A DNA stretch of 64,000 bases from Jacaranda mimosifolia. Its lineage: Eukaryota > Streptophyta > Magnoliopsida > Lamiales > Bignoniaceae. Each line of letters starts with the position of its first letter. Positions within the stretch are counted from its first letter, which is position 1. Below are positions 1 to 11,222 of this stretch, in pieces. The translations under genes and the position numbers were made by a program. The notes under the pieces were generated by a model, which did no database searches, had not been told where the DNA came from, and was given only the letters and a program-made list of their open reading frames with translations. Where the stretch lies: NCBI GenBank assembly GCA_018894105.1, contig CM032117.1:1019501-1083500 (forward strand), in the 5' to 3' direction.

Positions 1-484
1 AACATATAACCACATTACAGAATCAGAAGAAATACTAGTCAAGATGAATTGAAATAACAAAATTAGAACTAATCCCATCCCAAAAGGATAGAGAGTGGCC
101 AAGGGTACAGCACTGATTCCCATCTTATACCGTTAAAAACCCACCAACTGAAGCAAATATACAGCAATTATCTCCACCTCTTGGCATCAATGCTAATAAA
201 TCGAGAGGAACTAATGATCCCAATAAAGCCAATAGTGTTTATATAAAAGTTTGGCCATACTTCTTACTGCTAAAAGGATATCAATCATGCACACCCATAA
301 ACTACATAAAGACAAAGTTGCATCAACCACAGACGCCAAAACGGATTTAACAGATGGAAAGAAGCACACGGCATGTCCATTGAAAAGATACAATTAACAA
401 TGCATCAAAGAACTAATACGGTAACACCAAAGCAATGATTTAATTTTCGCGCAATAAATAATTTATAACAAGCAAATAGAAATT
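1..484 (-). other. Intron 1 of the ubiquitin-like gene
   Basis: AT-rich sequence downstream of the splice donor at 486-485. I see no further coding exon before the window edge. Confidence 0.35.
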
Positions 485-486
485 AC

Positions 487-640
487 CAAAGCTGGAATCA
501 GAAGGTACGGCAACTTCATGCTGGTTAAGCCCATGAGAGACCTTGATGTTAAAAGTAGTGGGCCCACGATCGGGCTTCAGTTCCGGCCCGATTCCTCCAT
601 TACTCTTGCCGTTTCCAGGGATTGAATTTAGACCCTCCAT
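487..640 (-). CDS. First exon of a ubiquitin-like-domain protein (partial)
   Basis: Seen: an ATG at 640 opens about 51 codons that end at a clean splice donor (GT at 486-485). The part FNIKVSHGLNQHEV followed by VPSDSSFG resembles the first two beta strands of a ubiquitin-like fold. An upstream in-frame extension to 694 begins with TTG, not ATG, so I chose 640. A TATA-like box (TATAAACC, minus, 742-749) about 100 nt upstream supports that start. The remaining exons lie left of the window, so 1-484 is intron. Family knowledge: plant BAG-type co-chaperones carry a domain starting in a similar way, but the N-terminal motif usual in BAG1-4 is absent here. Inference: a UBL- or BAG-like protein; the exact family is open. 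Only one exon is visible. Confidence 0.45.
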
Positions 641-741
641 CAGCCAAATCCGCGGTGAATTGTGCAAGAAAAGGGTTTTCGCAGTGCGTAACAAAAAGCG
701 GTTTTACGGTGCGTGATTATGCGAATGATTCTGTGGCCGAG

Positions 742-749
742 GGTTTATA
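742..749 (-). promoter_or_regulatory. TATA-like box of the ubiquitin-like gene
   Basis: TATAAACC on the minus strand, about 100 nt upstream of the ATG at 640. The spacing fits a short leader. Confidence 0.35.
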
Positions 750-1159
750 CTTATGGAATTGAAGGTATGATAAATAGCAGTTCGCTCCCTCAATTTCGTC
801 CTTTTAGCACATTACACCACCCAAAAAAATAATAATAATAATAATAATAATATTTTATTCTTTACGGATATTTTGGGATTTTTGATGAACGCAAATATCT
901 TTATATTAAAATTCCGTTGTTGTTGATAAATTAATTTGATACATATTGCGTGTACATATTTACATCATTATAATTTTAATTATTATATACATACACTCCG
1001 ATTTTCTTTCATTTTTTCTCTCTTTTTTATTCAAAAATAAAATAAATAATCCGATAATTATTTTTCATTAAAAATAATGATGATATAACAACTAACTAAA
1101 TAATATTAACTACAAAGCAAAACAAGATAAAGTAATTATTAGATAATGATAAAGATAAC

Positions 1160-1480
1160 ACATGTTATGTTTTTTGTTTGATTTTATTATCTATTTTGAA
1201 AAAATGAATTATTGGAGAATATAAAAAAAAAAATTATATTTTGGGTGAGATATTTTTTTTATTATAACAGTCAAATCAATGCTTTTTTGTTGGATGTTTT
1301 TAGGGTGAAAATAAAATTTAATAATTATTTTAATGTTAGAACAATAATAAAATATATATAATATATATAATATTTGTATGTATATATTAAAAAATATGCA
1401 TTTTGAAATAAAAATGGAAATATGTTTGATTATATTTTTTAAAAACAATGTTGTTCTGTTGGCTGGGAGAGGGGGGGTTC
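1160..1480. mobile_element. Tourist-like MITE, copy A (eroded)
   Basis: Shares its internal order with the copies at 31205-31549 and 38293-38634. It has the arm TTATGTTTTTTGTTTGATTT, then ACAGTCAAATCAATGC, then an AT-rich middle with ATATATAATATT runs, then a TTTGATTATATTTTTTAAAA-type arm. The right terminal repeat is degraded, so the ends and target duplication cannot be fixed. Confidence 0.6.
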
Positions 1481-1703
1481 CCAAAAATTCTTATGTCACT
1501 CTAAATGGATAACGTTCAAAGGCCCAAGTTCTTGGTGGGCCGTCGAGTAGCTTTAATCTACAGGCCCGTCCAATGCATGCTCAAATGGTGCATTGCAAAA
1601 AGTGTCCAAGCCCAATGAGAAGACTGAAAATCTGAAATTGTAATCGGGCAATCCAAATTTGTGTATGTTGAAAGAGAGAACAAAACTAGTACAAAACAGT
1701 TTA

Positions 1704-1856
1704 GATCCTCTATTTCACTATATATTTCATCTCATATTTTATTATATGGATGTATAATACGTATATTAAAAAAAAATTTGTAAAAATAATTAATTAAAAA
1801 TCAAATATACTTAACATATATACATCATATTGGAATAAGAAATGAAATAGAGGATC
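1704..1856. mobile_element. Small foldback (inverted-repeat) element
   Basis: Inverted termini GATCCTCTATTTCA (1704-1717) and TGAAATAGAGGATC (1843-1856) bound about 153 bp of AT-rich DNA with further weak complementarity inside. It looks like a MITE of unknown family. I found no clear target duplication. Confidence 0.45.
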
Positions 1857-2804
1857 CATATTGAATATAAAACTTCAAGACGTGTAAGATTGCCATGACG
1901 AAGCGCAAAAATTCTGCACGAAGAATCAAATCCTAAAGCCCCTTCCATAAGTAGTTTAATGTCACGGTTATTTGTAATTTTCTTCGATAAATTTAGAATG
2001 CAATGAAGATTTCAAACTCTTAAATTATATCTTGAAGAGAAGAACAAAAAAGATTAATTTTCAAATTAACACACTTTCAGAAATCATATTATAATATTTT
2101 TATGCATAAATCCAATATTGATTTTATATTCAACCAGCGTTCGAAAAATTGAATCGTAGTTAAACCGTAACATTAAAATTATGCAATATATATTCATATT
2201 ATATATTACTTAAAAGTTAATAAAATATTAAAATATAAAACATAAAGAAACTTAAATGATATTATCTAACTTCACAATCCAAATTTCACAATTTATAAAT
2301 TTATATTATAAATCACCACCACAATCTAAAATCTCAATTCTAAAACTAAGACTTTTTCGTGTATATATATATATATATTATTTTTTTAAAATTTTTATAT
2401 AATTTATGAATATGTATCGTAACTTTAAAACTTGGTATTTAGATAAAAAAAAAATTAAAAATATATTAATTTCATTAACAATTAAATAAAAAAATTATTC
2501 TGATTCAATTGAAGCGTGAGCCATCCACCAATTCCAACGATCTAACCATCGATTTGAACGATTTTAATAAAATAAAATATTTTTCTTAGTTTTTTTATTT
2601 TATGAACAAATCGAACCAATTCGACGATCGAAACGATCGGGCGATTTTTAAAACATGTACTCAACACAACAATGCGCTCGTGCCATTACAAATTTGTCAC
2701 AACTTGTCTCTCTTTATTACAATTACAACAAAAGCTCACCAACCCCTAAGGAAAAAAAAAAAAAAAAAGGGCACAATTAAGGATCTGTCAATTGAAACGC
2801 ATGG

Positions 2805-3437
2805 TTAGAACTTGGCCATCAAAACTGCCTCCCCCAGTACGTGCCCTGGGATTGCTTCCACCACCTTATCACTAGTCACCTGAACAACAACCCACATTTT
2901 TCTAAAATTAATTTTTTTCATTTACATCCACTAAGATTCGAACTACTTATAAATTTAATACCAAACAATCTTAAATTCCACACATTCAGACAGAATCATT
3001 GGTACCTTGTTCCCAAGATGCAACTCATCATCCAACGCATATAGTTTGAATTCGATCCGATGGCCATGGCTAGGCAGCTTAGGCGCCTGCCACCCGTGCT
3101 TCTTCAAATCATTAATCCCTTCTTTGATCGCTGCATAGTCGCCGCCCATCTCTTCCTCCTTGAGGGAAAACCCCTCCGGCAGCCCCTTCAACGTCGGCGG
3201 AATATTAACCACCACCCAAATAGTCCACGGCACGATCGGCCCACTCGGGTCCGGCGCGTCGATGTCCTGTACAATTAGGGCCAAGCTTTTAGCCCCCTCC
3301 GGCAAGTTGTACCATTCTAACGGCGGAGATATGTTCCTCTTGGCGCCTTGGCCCTCGCCCATATACTGTCGGGGCAGCCGGCCCTCCTGGTCTATGTGGG
3401 GCACCACCACCCGGAATTCGTCGCTTGCATTCGCCAT
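2805..3437 (-). CDS. PEBP-family protein, YbhB/YbcL type
   Basis: Two exons: 3437-3006 and 2879-2805 (stop). The joined product is 168 aa, close to its Arabidopsis counterpart At5g01300 as I remember it. Diagnostic parts are GQGAKRNISPPLEWYNLPEG near residue 27, DIDAPDPSGPIVPWTIWVVV (the ligand-pocket DPD region) and PSHGHRIEFKLYALD. Exon 2 supplies the C-terminal helix ending EAVLMAKF. This is the compact bacterial-like PEBP group, not the FT/TFL1 flowering regulators; the biochemical role in plants is poorly known. The start is MANASDEF at 3437, because a TATA box at 3497-3504 lies only 60 nt upstream. That makes the longer open frame to 3593 non-coding leader or promoter. The neighbour order agrees with the At5g01300 locus. 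Confidence 0.9.
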
Positions 3438-3496
3438 TATTGATTGAATTTCCTTCGATTGGAAATTGGTAGAATTGGAGGACTTTATAATGCTCT

Positions 3497-3504
3497 TTTT
3501 TATA
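3497..3504 (-). promoter_or_regulatory. TATA box of the PEBP gene
   Basis: TATAAAAA on the minus strand, 60 nt upstream of the chosen ATG. Its position rules against the longer N-terminal extension being translated. Confidence 0.5.
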
Positions 3505-4034
3505 TTTAATGATTTATTTCTGGGGACGTGTGGGTTGTGTGAGAAGGTTCGGGTTGGCGAGGGAAGTTGAGGGAGTGCGTGGGGAGGTGACACCTGTAAT
3601 TGGAGTACACGTGTGATGCATGGAGAGTGTTCTGGACATGAAGAACAATTTCCATGAATTTCTATATGTTTGTGGTAAGTTTGAACACTTAAATTTCGCC
3701 TTTAGAAAATGGGTTGATTTCATTTTTCATTTCAGACAAACAAAATGTAGATTATCTTTGTGAATAAATAATTCTACATAAAATAAAATGATATTATATA
3801 TTTTTTTCTCCCTTTATATCATAGTTATTTATTTGTCACAAGAGAAGCCCAATTTGTCATTAAAGAAAAAGAAAATAGTAATGGCAATTCATTGGATTGG
3901 GATTATAAAAGCCCAATAAGAAAAAGTCCACACCATTTGCTGATCACAATGGGCTACATTTCGAAGTAATATTTTACAGTTTTGTGGTTATTTCATATTT
4001 GTATTGTTGTCATGATGAGCCGAGACAATTTTTG

Positions 4035-6342
4035 GGCAGTGTTTGGGAGCGTTTTCTCATAACGCCGTCGTTTCGAGAAAACAATCCCAACTATATCAGT
4101 CTTTTTTTTTTTTTTCTTTCATTTTGCTATTTATTTCTCCAAAAAAGCTCTTCCCTTAACATCATATTATCCAATTGACCTCTTCATTTTCCATTCCCCA
4201 AGTCTCTGACTCCGCCACAGTATTCTGTCTCCTTCTCCTCCTCCTCCTCTCTCATTTCTGCATTCTATGTCTGCGTTCTCTTGCGTCTTCCCCCAGAACC
4301 CCATATCATCTCCTTCTCGTTCAATTTTGTGTGGATCTAAAGGACTATATATGCCATTCCACTGTATCTACATCCATTTTCCACTATATTTTTAGCTCAA
4401 ACAAAAGTAAAAAACCAAGATGAGGTATTGGAGAGTCTGGGATTTCTTCAAGTGTTGTTGCCCCTCTTCGTTAGCCTATGAGTTTTTTTAAGAAAAATCC
4501 AAACGGCCCTTTAATTTTGGCAACAATCAAAAGATTATCTTCTATATATGTATACATACAAATTGATGTATATATTACAGTTCCGGATGGGATTGTGCAT
4601 GAGAATCTCCACGTTTCTGTTGCTTGAGCAATCTAAGGCTATGTTTGGTTTATGTTTTCATTTTCAGTCTCCCCTTTCTGCTGTTAGTTTTGCAGTACAT
4701 TTGTTGTGGATTTAGTGGATGAGGAGGCTGTGATGATTTCTTTTCTCCTTTGTTTTCAATTTTTCTTAGCTAATGGATGGGCTTGAGAAATCTGACCCGG
4801 ATCTTGGCGGGGCAATTTGGACGGCATCGTGAATTTGGATCACATGTAACTAGTGTTTGCAGCTATGGCGGAGTCGCCTTTTCTTTGCTTCCTATCCTGC
4901 GATCTGAGCCTCCTTTGTTTTGTTTTTCTTTTTCTTTTTCTTTTTCCCAAAAGGCAATTTGATATTATGAAATAAATTTATTTATAATATTTAACATTCT
5001 TAAATAAATTTCATAAATGGTCAACAAAATAGCAAAACTACTGCAATTTAAAACAAAGAAAGAAAATACTCTATATAATAACTCAATCAAAGTAAATAAT
5101 GAATTTATTAATTGCACTTAAAATTTAAAAAGATTATAAAAAAATATTTTTTGTATTTATTTTACATTTTTAATATTTTTAAAATTAAAAAAGATAATAA
5201 AAAATAAAATAAAAATATATTTATATTTGGATAAGTTATTAGAAAAATAATGATTATATTAGTAGGTTGTAAATTGAGAATAATAGTAATAATAAAAAAG
5301 GGGAAGATATATAGAACATTGAAAGAAAATATATAAGTTATTGAAAAATATATTTTAATACTAAAATAAAAATATATCAAATATATATAAATTGATGTAT
5401 TTTAATTTTCAAATAATAAAAACCTTAAAAAGAGTTAGATCAGACATGTCCGTTGTCTCATACAGTGGTATCGACAGGAGTTTGAGAGTTGGTCTTGTCA
5501 CGTCATGGTCTGAAATTATTCGACGCATTGGCAATAGACTATCGAGACGACGTGGCTCGTCTCACATGAGCCAAGTTAGAACAGGTCGAACACCAGACTG
5601 AGCACCTACATTTTCTTGATTTTATTTTATTCTCCTCGAATCGTAGTTTGAGAGTGCATTTCTAGTTTTTTTGTGCGTAATTGCTAATTGTTATGCTCTA
5701 TATTTTATCAATTTATTTGTTAGTGTTAATATTCTTGTATCATAATTTCTAATTTCCGTGCACGTGTCTTGAAGGTGACTTTTGTGATTATTTTTTTATG
5801 TGTTTATTCTTTTTTCTTTTTTTGGCATAAAAGATGCTTCCTGTATTGCATAAATACTCCTTCCTTTTTAATTCAACAAACTAAAAAAAAAAATAATAAT
5901 AATAATAATAAAAAATGCAACAAACAAAAAATCCATAAAATATTATAATACAATCCATTTAATCATTTAACAAATCATTACAAATTTACAATATAATCAC
6001 ATCATTCCCTATATATATACATATATATACAACATATTTTATTATTATCCTTACAATTAAAAAAAGTTATTAAAATCCATTTTCACCCCCCAAACACCAA
6101 CATAAAAGTATTGATTTGATTGTTACAGTATAAAATGTCTTCTTCAAAACATAACCAAATATATCAAAATTCTCAAAACTCATTTTTTAACTATTCCCAA
6201 AATCATAACCAAACATCAATCACATTCCCCAACCCTTATTTCACATTCTCTCATAATTTTTTCAACTTTTATTCTCCTAAAACACACAATAAACACATAA
6301 TAAAATATTAAAATCAAACATAAAACATATCCAAACACTACC
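4035..6342. mobile_element. Long Tourist-like element carrying foreign DNA
   Basis: Terminal repeats GGCAGTGTTTGG (4035-4046) and CCAAACACTACC (6331-6342) are flanked by the 3-bp duplication TTG (4032-4034 and 6343-6345). The paralogous site in unit 2 (about 11515-11530) lacks the insert. The right arm (about 5940-6342) matches the family seen at 42190-42523, including GATTTGATTGTTACAGTA. The left arm keeps GTTTCGAGAAAAC in common with the copy at 38293-38634. The roughly 1.8 kb between is not family sequence. It includes a pyrimidine-rich, 5'-leader-like stretch (4100-4400), a 23-codon open frame from an ATG near 4421, and a GC-richer block at 5430-5600. No transposase is seen, so it is non-autonomous. 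Confidence 0.65.
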
Positions 6343-6548
6343 TTGATTTTTTAACACCCGCACCCTAACAAAGAGTTCGTTAGAGTAAATCGTAATCCTC
6401 ATACATATAAGTTTAAAGGTCATGTCATTTGATTAACTGATTAGTTAATATAATTAAATAAAAAAAAACTATTTGAAACATACAACCTCCAAACATTTGT
6501 TTTGAAAAAAAAAAAAAAGAAAGTTATTGTGGATATATAAATTTTCTT

Positions 6549-6990
6549 GGGCACGTTTGGTTTGTGAGATTAGGCTAGATAAGAGATTATAATCTAGCCT
6601 AATTTACTATTTTATATGTGAGATTATAGAAGCGGGTCTGTCCATTTTTTGTGTCAGCTTGCTACTGTAGTTGCAATGAGGGTGGGTTATAGCCTTTTCC
6701 TTAGGTGTGCGATTATAATCGCTCCCTCCAACTAAAAATTTGCTACTGCATTTGTCCTCCTTTTTTAGCATTTTTACTATTATCTCATTACTAGTTCAAA
6801 AATAAATTTATCATTTATACACCTAATCTCACACATCAACCATGCATCAGAAATTAAGACAGATTATAGTTGCAACTAATTATAAGGCTAATTTTATATA
6901 TAAAACAAACCAATATATTATTTAATCTCATCTTATCTCATTCTATTCAGATCAACACTACTATTTGTATTCCAAATCAAACGTTTGCCC
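6549..6990. mobile_element. MITE with GGGCACGTTTGG ends
   Basis: Imperfect inverted ends GGGCACGTTTGGTTTG and (reverse complement of the right end) GGGCAAACGTTTGATTTGG. It has inner repeats of GAGATTA-type sequence and a perfect CTT target duplication (6546-6548 and 6991-6993). The matching site in the paralogous unit (about 11715) is empty. Length 442 bp, no coding capacity. Confidence 0.7.
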
Positions 6991-7417
6991 CTTATCTTTA
7001 CATTTACAAATTTAAATTATTTGTCTATTAGAAATCACAATATTATTTTAGGTGTCCTGCTAACTACTATTTTTTTTCAAATTTAGAGTTTGAATATCGC
7101 TATGAAACGGTGTCACTCGATCAATTGATCAATAATTATAATTAATAATCTATTGATTATTAATTGGTGCATTCGGCAATATGCACAAAAAAATGAAAAC
7201 GAAATTTCATTTTTAATAATGAGATATTATTTTGCTAGTGGGACATCACATCTTATTTCTTTATGAACAAAAGGATGTCATTTGTAAAGGAGTAATAAAA
7301 TGGCCGAATAGCTCAAGCCATGCTATTTAGGCTTAAAATTTTACCCCCCATTTTTCTCATCTAATCAACTTCCTTTAACTAAGTTGCCCCTCATCCATCT
7401 TTGCTTCCCTGATTCTG

Positions 7418-10400
7418 TCACCAGTCCTCATTTTCCAGGTGATGGCCCAGCTTATTTAAAACAAGCAAGATCAATCTATTTACATGCTTGTTATAGCACC
7501 TTCTCCATCTTTTAGAAAACAAAAGTGGCCCAAAAATGACTGCCACGCCCACAAGAAATCCCAGTGCAGCACTTAAATAGAACTCTTTGTCCGAAATCTT
7601 CTGCTCTTCTTCTGATGTTGGCTGTGGAAATGTTGGCCCTCCAACGTGATCACTGCAATTTTTGTTTAAAGGAAAGCCGCAGAGCCCCTCGTTTCCTATA
7701 AATGAACTCTCTGTAAATGTCTGCATTTGGCTGCCTTGTGGAATCCTTCCAGCTAGTTGATTATATGATAAGTTCAAGACCGAAAGAAAAGTAAGACTTG
7801 CAAGCTGTCTTGGGATTTCGCCGCCCAGGTGGTTAAATGAGAGGTCTAATGATTCAAGTTTCTTCAGATTTCCTATAGATGAAGGGATGTGACTAGAGAG
7901 AGAATTGCGTGAGAAGTTGAGGACATAAAGGGATTTCAGTTCTCCAATTGTTTGAGGTATTGTCCCTTCAAAGTGGTTGTCTGAGAAGTCAATTGAGGTG
8001 AAGATGGTAAGGATTTTACCTAGCTCATATTCCCCTCCTTTCATGGTAACTGTCACTGAGTCTTGATAGTAAATAATGTTGCTTTCAGCTAAAACAAATT
8101 GCAAATACTCAAGCTGCGGCTGTGTGTCGTCTTCATCAACCATCATGGCCTTCAGGTTCCTGAGCAAATTAGCTGGTAAAACCCCATTAAGGTTGTTAGA
8201 AGCAATGTTGATGATCTGAAGATTCGACCATGTATTTCTGTCCTGAAGGCAGCTAAGGTTTCCATGAAATTTGTTGAAACGTAAAGCAAGAACCTGCAGG
8301 CTGGACAAGTTCTTGAACCAGCAGGGAAAAGAGTCATTTAAGTCATTGTTGCCAAGGTTTAGCACCTCTATCCGTGTGCATCTTGCCAAAGATTTGGGAA
8401 CTTTTCCTCGTAAAAAGTTCCAGCTGAGATCCAACGTCTCCAAACTACAACCAACTGGAAATGTATCAGGTATATCACCACTGAGATTGTTTCTTCTTAA
8501 ATTCAAAACCCGAAGAGTTTTTTCTAACAAACAGGTGGGTATTCTGCCGTGGAGTTTATTGTCTGATAAGTCCAGTATCTGAAGGCTGCTGGCGTTGCAG
8601 AATGAAGGGGGAATCGTCCCAGTGATTTTATTAGTTGCTATAGAGAAAAAACGGGCACGTGGTAGAAACTCACCAATGTTGACTGGGAGAGAAGAGGAGA
8701 AATCATTGCTTGAGAAGTCTACAAAGACAACTGTGCGTGGTGGAAGTGGGATTTGCCCACCAAGCATGTTGGAATGGAGGTTAAGATACTCTAAGCCGCG
8801 TAGATCATAAGGTTCTTGCAGACGAGTGAAATGATTATGAGAAAGATTCAAGAAACGGAGAAATCCGTTGCCACCTTTCCATATCCAATTGGGAATTTCA
8901 CCATCTAATTGATTATCTGAAAGATCTAGCATCGTAAGTGATGATTGATTCTGCTGAAGGGGAATTTTCTGCAGCTTGCAGGATGCCAACATTAGGGTTC
9001 CTAACCGGGGGAACAATGAAGAGATGGGAACTTTTTCATTTACATGTACTGACAGATTGTTGTAGGAAAGATCAAGACTTGAAAGATCTGTTAGCTTTTG
9101 AAAATCAGTTAACTCCACAGATCCATTAAACTTGTTTGAAGAAAGTGAGAGACTTGAAATATTTTGGAGTTCAAAGAAAAACCGAGGTATTGGACCTTCT
9201 AAGTTGTTGAAACTCAAGTCAAGGACTCCTAGTGGCAAAGAAGCACTATTTGTGAAGTCTCTTATTGAACCAGAAAAGCTATTGTTGGAAAGATGCAAGA
9301 CTTCAAGTGATGGTAAAATAAATAGAGATGCTGGAATTTCTCCCCCTAGTGAATTCTCACGCAAGTCAAGAAAATTTAGATTTTCAAGGCCTTCCCAAAG
9401 GGAGTCTGGAATTTGGCCTGTTAAACGATTCGCACGAAGGTTTATCGTAGTAAGCTTCTTCAAGAAAGCAAATGATGGAACAGAACCAACAAACTGATTT
9501 ATAGAGAGGTCCAAATAGACAAGCTGAGTAAGGATTTTGATTGAACTTGGAATCGGCCCAGAGAAACTGCAAGCTCTGAGATCAAGACTTGACAGCATTC
9601 TGAGATTGCCTATAGACTCTGAAACATTTCCTGAAATTTTTGTGTAACTAAGCAACAGATTCTGAAGAGATCCATTGGAAGGAAATTCAGGCAAAGACCC
9701 CCTAAGATCCTTATTATTACTCAAGTCAATTGTCTCTAGACTTTTTACTTGGAATAGCTTTTCAGGAGCCACGGTCAAGTTAGAGGAGCTTATGGTTAAA
9801 ACCTGCAGATTGGGGAAATCTGCAAAGAAATCCGGCAGGGGAGAAGAGAAAGGGTTGCCATCAAGACGGATAATAGAGAGGGATTTAAGTTTTGCCAAAG
9901 AAGGATCAAAAGGGCCTGTGAGATAAGCATTAGATAAGCTCAAAACTCTTAAATCCGGTAAAGAAGAGGGTATAGCATTGCACCAATCATACCCTTTTGC
10001 AGAAATATTCACCCCGTCAAGATAAAGTTCTCTTAGCCTTGAGTAGTTCTGAATCAATCTTCCCAGATCCGGGTTCTCGAGCATAAGTGATGAGGAAAAT
10101 GTAGAAGAAAGATCAAGAACAACTAACCTCGTTAAGTTTGAGAAATCCGACGGAATCTGACCAGAAAAACCCGAATTACTCAGATTCAGATAACTCAACT
10201 CCGTCAGCCTTCCGAACCCGGATGGAAACTCAATAGAATCGAAGCTGTTTTGAGCTAAATTCAGACTCTGGAGAGACACAAGCCTGAAGAGACTGCTGAA
10301 AGCATCATTAATTCCGCCGGAGATTGATTCGCTGCTGAGGTTAAGACTGGAAACACGACCCTTAGTGTCGCATTTCACTCCACCCCATTTGCAGCAGTCG

Positions 10401-10597
10401 ACGGATTCATTCCACTGCACCAGCTTAGTCGAAAATGAAGAATCATATGTCAGGTTGTTTCTTAACTCAAGCAGCAATTCTTTCTGATCTTGAAGGCACT
10501 GGCCCGAGACATACTTGAAATTAATGCCAAGATAATCAAGGCTTGAGAAGAACACTAGAATGATCAAGAAAGTACTTGAAAACACTTGAAATCTCAT
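7418..10597 (-). CDS. LRR receptor-like protein RLP1 (complete)
   Basis: Intronless, 1059 aa, a typical length for plant LRR-RLPs. Order: signal peptide (about 1-32), a cysteine-capped N-terminal domain with DCCKWGGVKCD, roughly 30 leucine-rich repeats of the LxGxIP plant type, and an island segment with YYQDSVTVTMKG. Then come four more LRRs, the cap GNEGLCGFPL, an acidic stretch SEEEQK, a transmembrane helix (about 1008-1027) containing GFLVG, and a 32-residue cytoplasmic tail without a kinase. The family includes Ve1- and RLP7-like surface receptors. These bind apoplastic ligands and signal with the kinase SOBIR1; a GxxxG motif in the membrane helix is known to matter for that pairing. The specific ligand cannot be read from sequence. 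It is a close paralogue of the next RLP on the same strand. Confidence 0.93.
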   Translation of the reverse strand: MRFQVFSSTFLIILVFFSSLDYLGINFKYVSGQCLQDQKELLLELRNNLTYDSSFSTKLVQWNESVDCCKWGGVKCDTKGRVSSLNLSSESISGGINDAFSSLFRLVSLQSLNLAQNSFDSIEFPSGFGRLTELSYLNLSNSGFSGQIPSDFSNLTRLVVLDLSSTFSSSLMLENPDLGRLIQNYSRLRELYLDGVNISAKGYDWCNAIPSSLPDLRVLSLSNAYLTGPFDPSLAKLKSLSIIRLDGNPFSSPLPDFFADFPNLQVLTISSSNLTVAPEKLFQVKSLETIDLSNNKDLRGSLPEFPSNGSLQNLLLSYTKISGNVSESIGNLRMLSSLDLRACSFSGPIPSSIKILTQLVYLDLSINQFVGSVPSFAFLKKLTTINLRANRLTGQIPDSLWEGLENLNFLDLRENSLGGEIPASLFILPSLEVLHLSNNSFSGSIRDFTNSASLPLGVLDLSFNNLEGPIPRFFFELQNISSLSLSSNKFNGSVELTDFQKLTDLSSLDLSYNNLSVHVNEKVPISSLFPRLGTLMLASCKLQKIPLQQNQSSLTMLDLSDNQLDGEIPNWIWKGGNGFLRFLNLSHNHFTRLQEPYDLRGLEYLNLHSNMLGGQIPLPPRTVVFVDFSSNDFSSSLPVNIGEFLPRARFFSIATNKITGTIPPSFCNASSLQILDLSDNKLHGRIPTCLLEKTLRVLNLRRNNLSGDIPDTFPVGCSLETLDLSWNFLRGKVPKSLARCTRIEVLNLGNNDLNDSFPCWFKNLSSLQVLALRFNKFHGNLSCLQDRNTWSNLQIINIASNNLNGVLPANLLRNLKAMMVDEDDTQPQLEYLQFVLAESNIIYYQDSVTVTMKGGEYELGKILTIFTSIDFSDNHFEGTIPQTIGELKSLYVLNFSRNSLSSHIPSSIGNLKKLESLDLSFNHLGGEIPRQLASLTFLSVLNLSYNQLAGRIPQGSQMQTFTESSFIGNEGLCGFPLNKNCSDHVGGPTFPQPTSEEEQKISDKEFYLSAALGFLVGVAVIFGPLLFSKRWRRCYNKHVNRLILLVLNKLGHHLENEDW

Positions 10598-11156
10598 TTT
10601 GTACTCAAATGAGATTGCAAATGTGGAATGAGGAAAACAAGAATCTTATCTAGTTCAGAGACTCACCAAAAATCACTGAACCTTTTATGGAGCATGTTGT
10701 CCGCGGTCGGCAGATTCAGGTGTTGTATTTTAATCTACAATGGTCGAAAACGTGGACATAAAAAAATCCAAGATAATATAATTAAAAGACTATATCATTA
10801 CAACAGACGAAATCCGGTCGGAAAGAAATTGATTAATTAAAGGACTTCTGTCTCAGTCTTTCACACTTGTGCATGAGGAAAATTGCAAGCAACTTCCGTT
10901 TTCTCTTCTTTTGAGGTTTGTGTATACATGTAACAATCTTGGGTGGGGCTCCAGCCGTGGCGACGGCGGTTGGAGAGCAAGATTTGGAAATTTGTAAGGC
11001 TTCTGAAAACCCATTCGTAGATTTTAAGAAATATCAAATGCTCCATTACCAACTTCCATAGGCAGATCATTCCTAATTCAAATGTGAAGCACAGCTTACA
11101 CTGTGTGTACTAAATCCTACAAACCAAAATTATCATTAGCGCTAGGGTTTCCTGAC
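10598..11156. other. RLP1 promoter and RLP3-derived 3' flank
   Basis: 10598-10850 is upstream sequence shared with the RLP2 promoter. From 10855 it matches the 3' flank of RLP3 (15457 onward) and leads into the gene fragment at 11157-11217. No gene of its own. Confidence 0.6.
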
Positions 11157-11217
11157 TTAGTTTCTGATTACTCTTCCTGTCTTGACTTTTTCTCCAACTT
11201 TCTGTGGAAAAACTTTC
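11157..11217 (-). pseudogene. 3'-terminal fragment of an RLP3-type gene
   Basis: Reads KVFPQKVGEKVKTGRVIRN then stop. It aligns with the RLP3 tail KVFPQKVGRKSHGGRVIRNQ in the same frame. Only the last 20 or so codons exist, because the tandem-duplication breakpoint lies just to the right. The stop falls five codons earlier than in RLP3. It sits upstream of RLP1 on the same strand and is almost certainly non-functional. Confidence 0.8.
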
Positions 11218-11222
11218 AGAAG

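Larger units (their letters stand above)
695..2804. other. AT-rich intergenic region with transposon debris
   Basis: Promoter side of the ubiquitin-like gene, followed by very AT-rich DNA. It has a short AAT microsatellite near 825-850, one Tourist-like element, one small foldback element and an AT dinucleotide run near 2360. No open frame here looks like a gene. Confidence 0.6.
3718..11222. repeat. Tandem segmental duplication, unit 1
   Basis: Matches unit 2 (11226-15770) in the same order. 3718-4031 corresponds to 11226-11520, 6345-6540 to 11523-11690, 6994-7417 to 11700-12134, RLP1 to RLP2, the RLP promoters to each other, and 10855-11222 to 15457-15770. Unit 1 is longer mainly because two transposons (4035-6342 and 6549-6990) are present here and absent from unit 2. 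Confidence 0.85.

Noticed and set aside
2955..3593. 212-codon frame as the PEBP protein
   Set aside because: Its N-terminal extension has no ATG start and lies across the TATA box, and its C-terminal 13 residues run into the intron. The spliced form from 3437 fits the family.
4175..4962. Plus-strand frames inside the 2.3-kb element as host genes
   Set aside because: Short, unrelated to known families and bounded by transposon ends. Treated as cargo of the element.
8152..9926. Several open frames of 60-120 codons within RLP1, both strands
   Set aside because: Shadows of the LRR repeat coding sequence. They recur at the same relative places in RLP2 and have no start context of their own.
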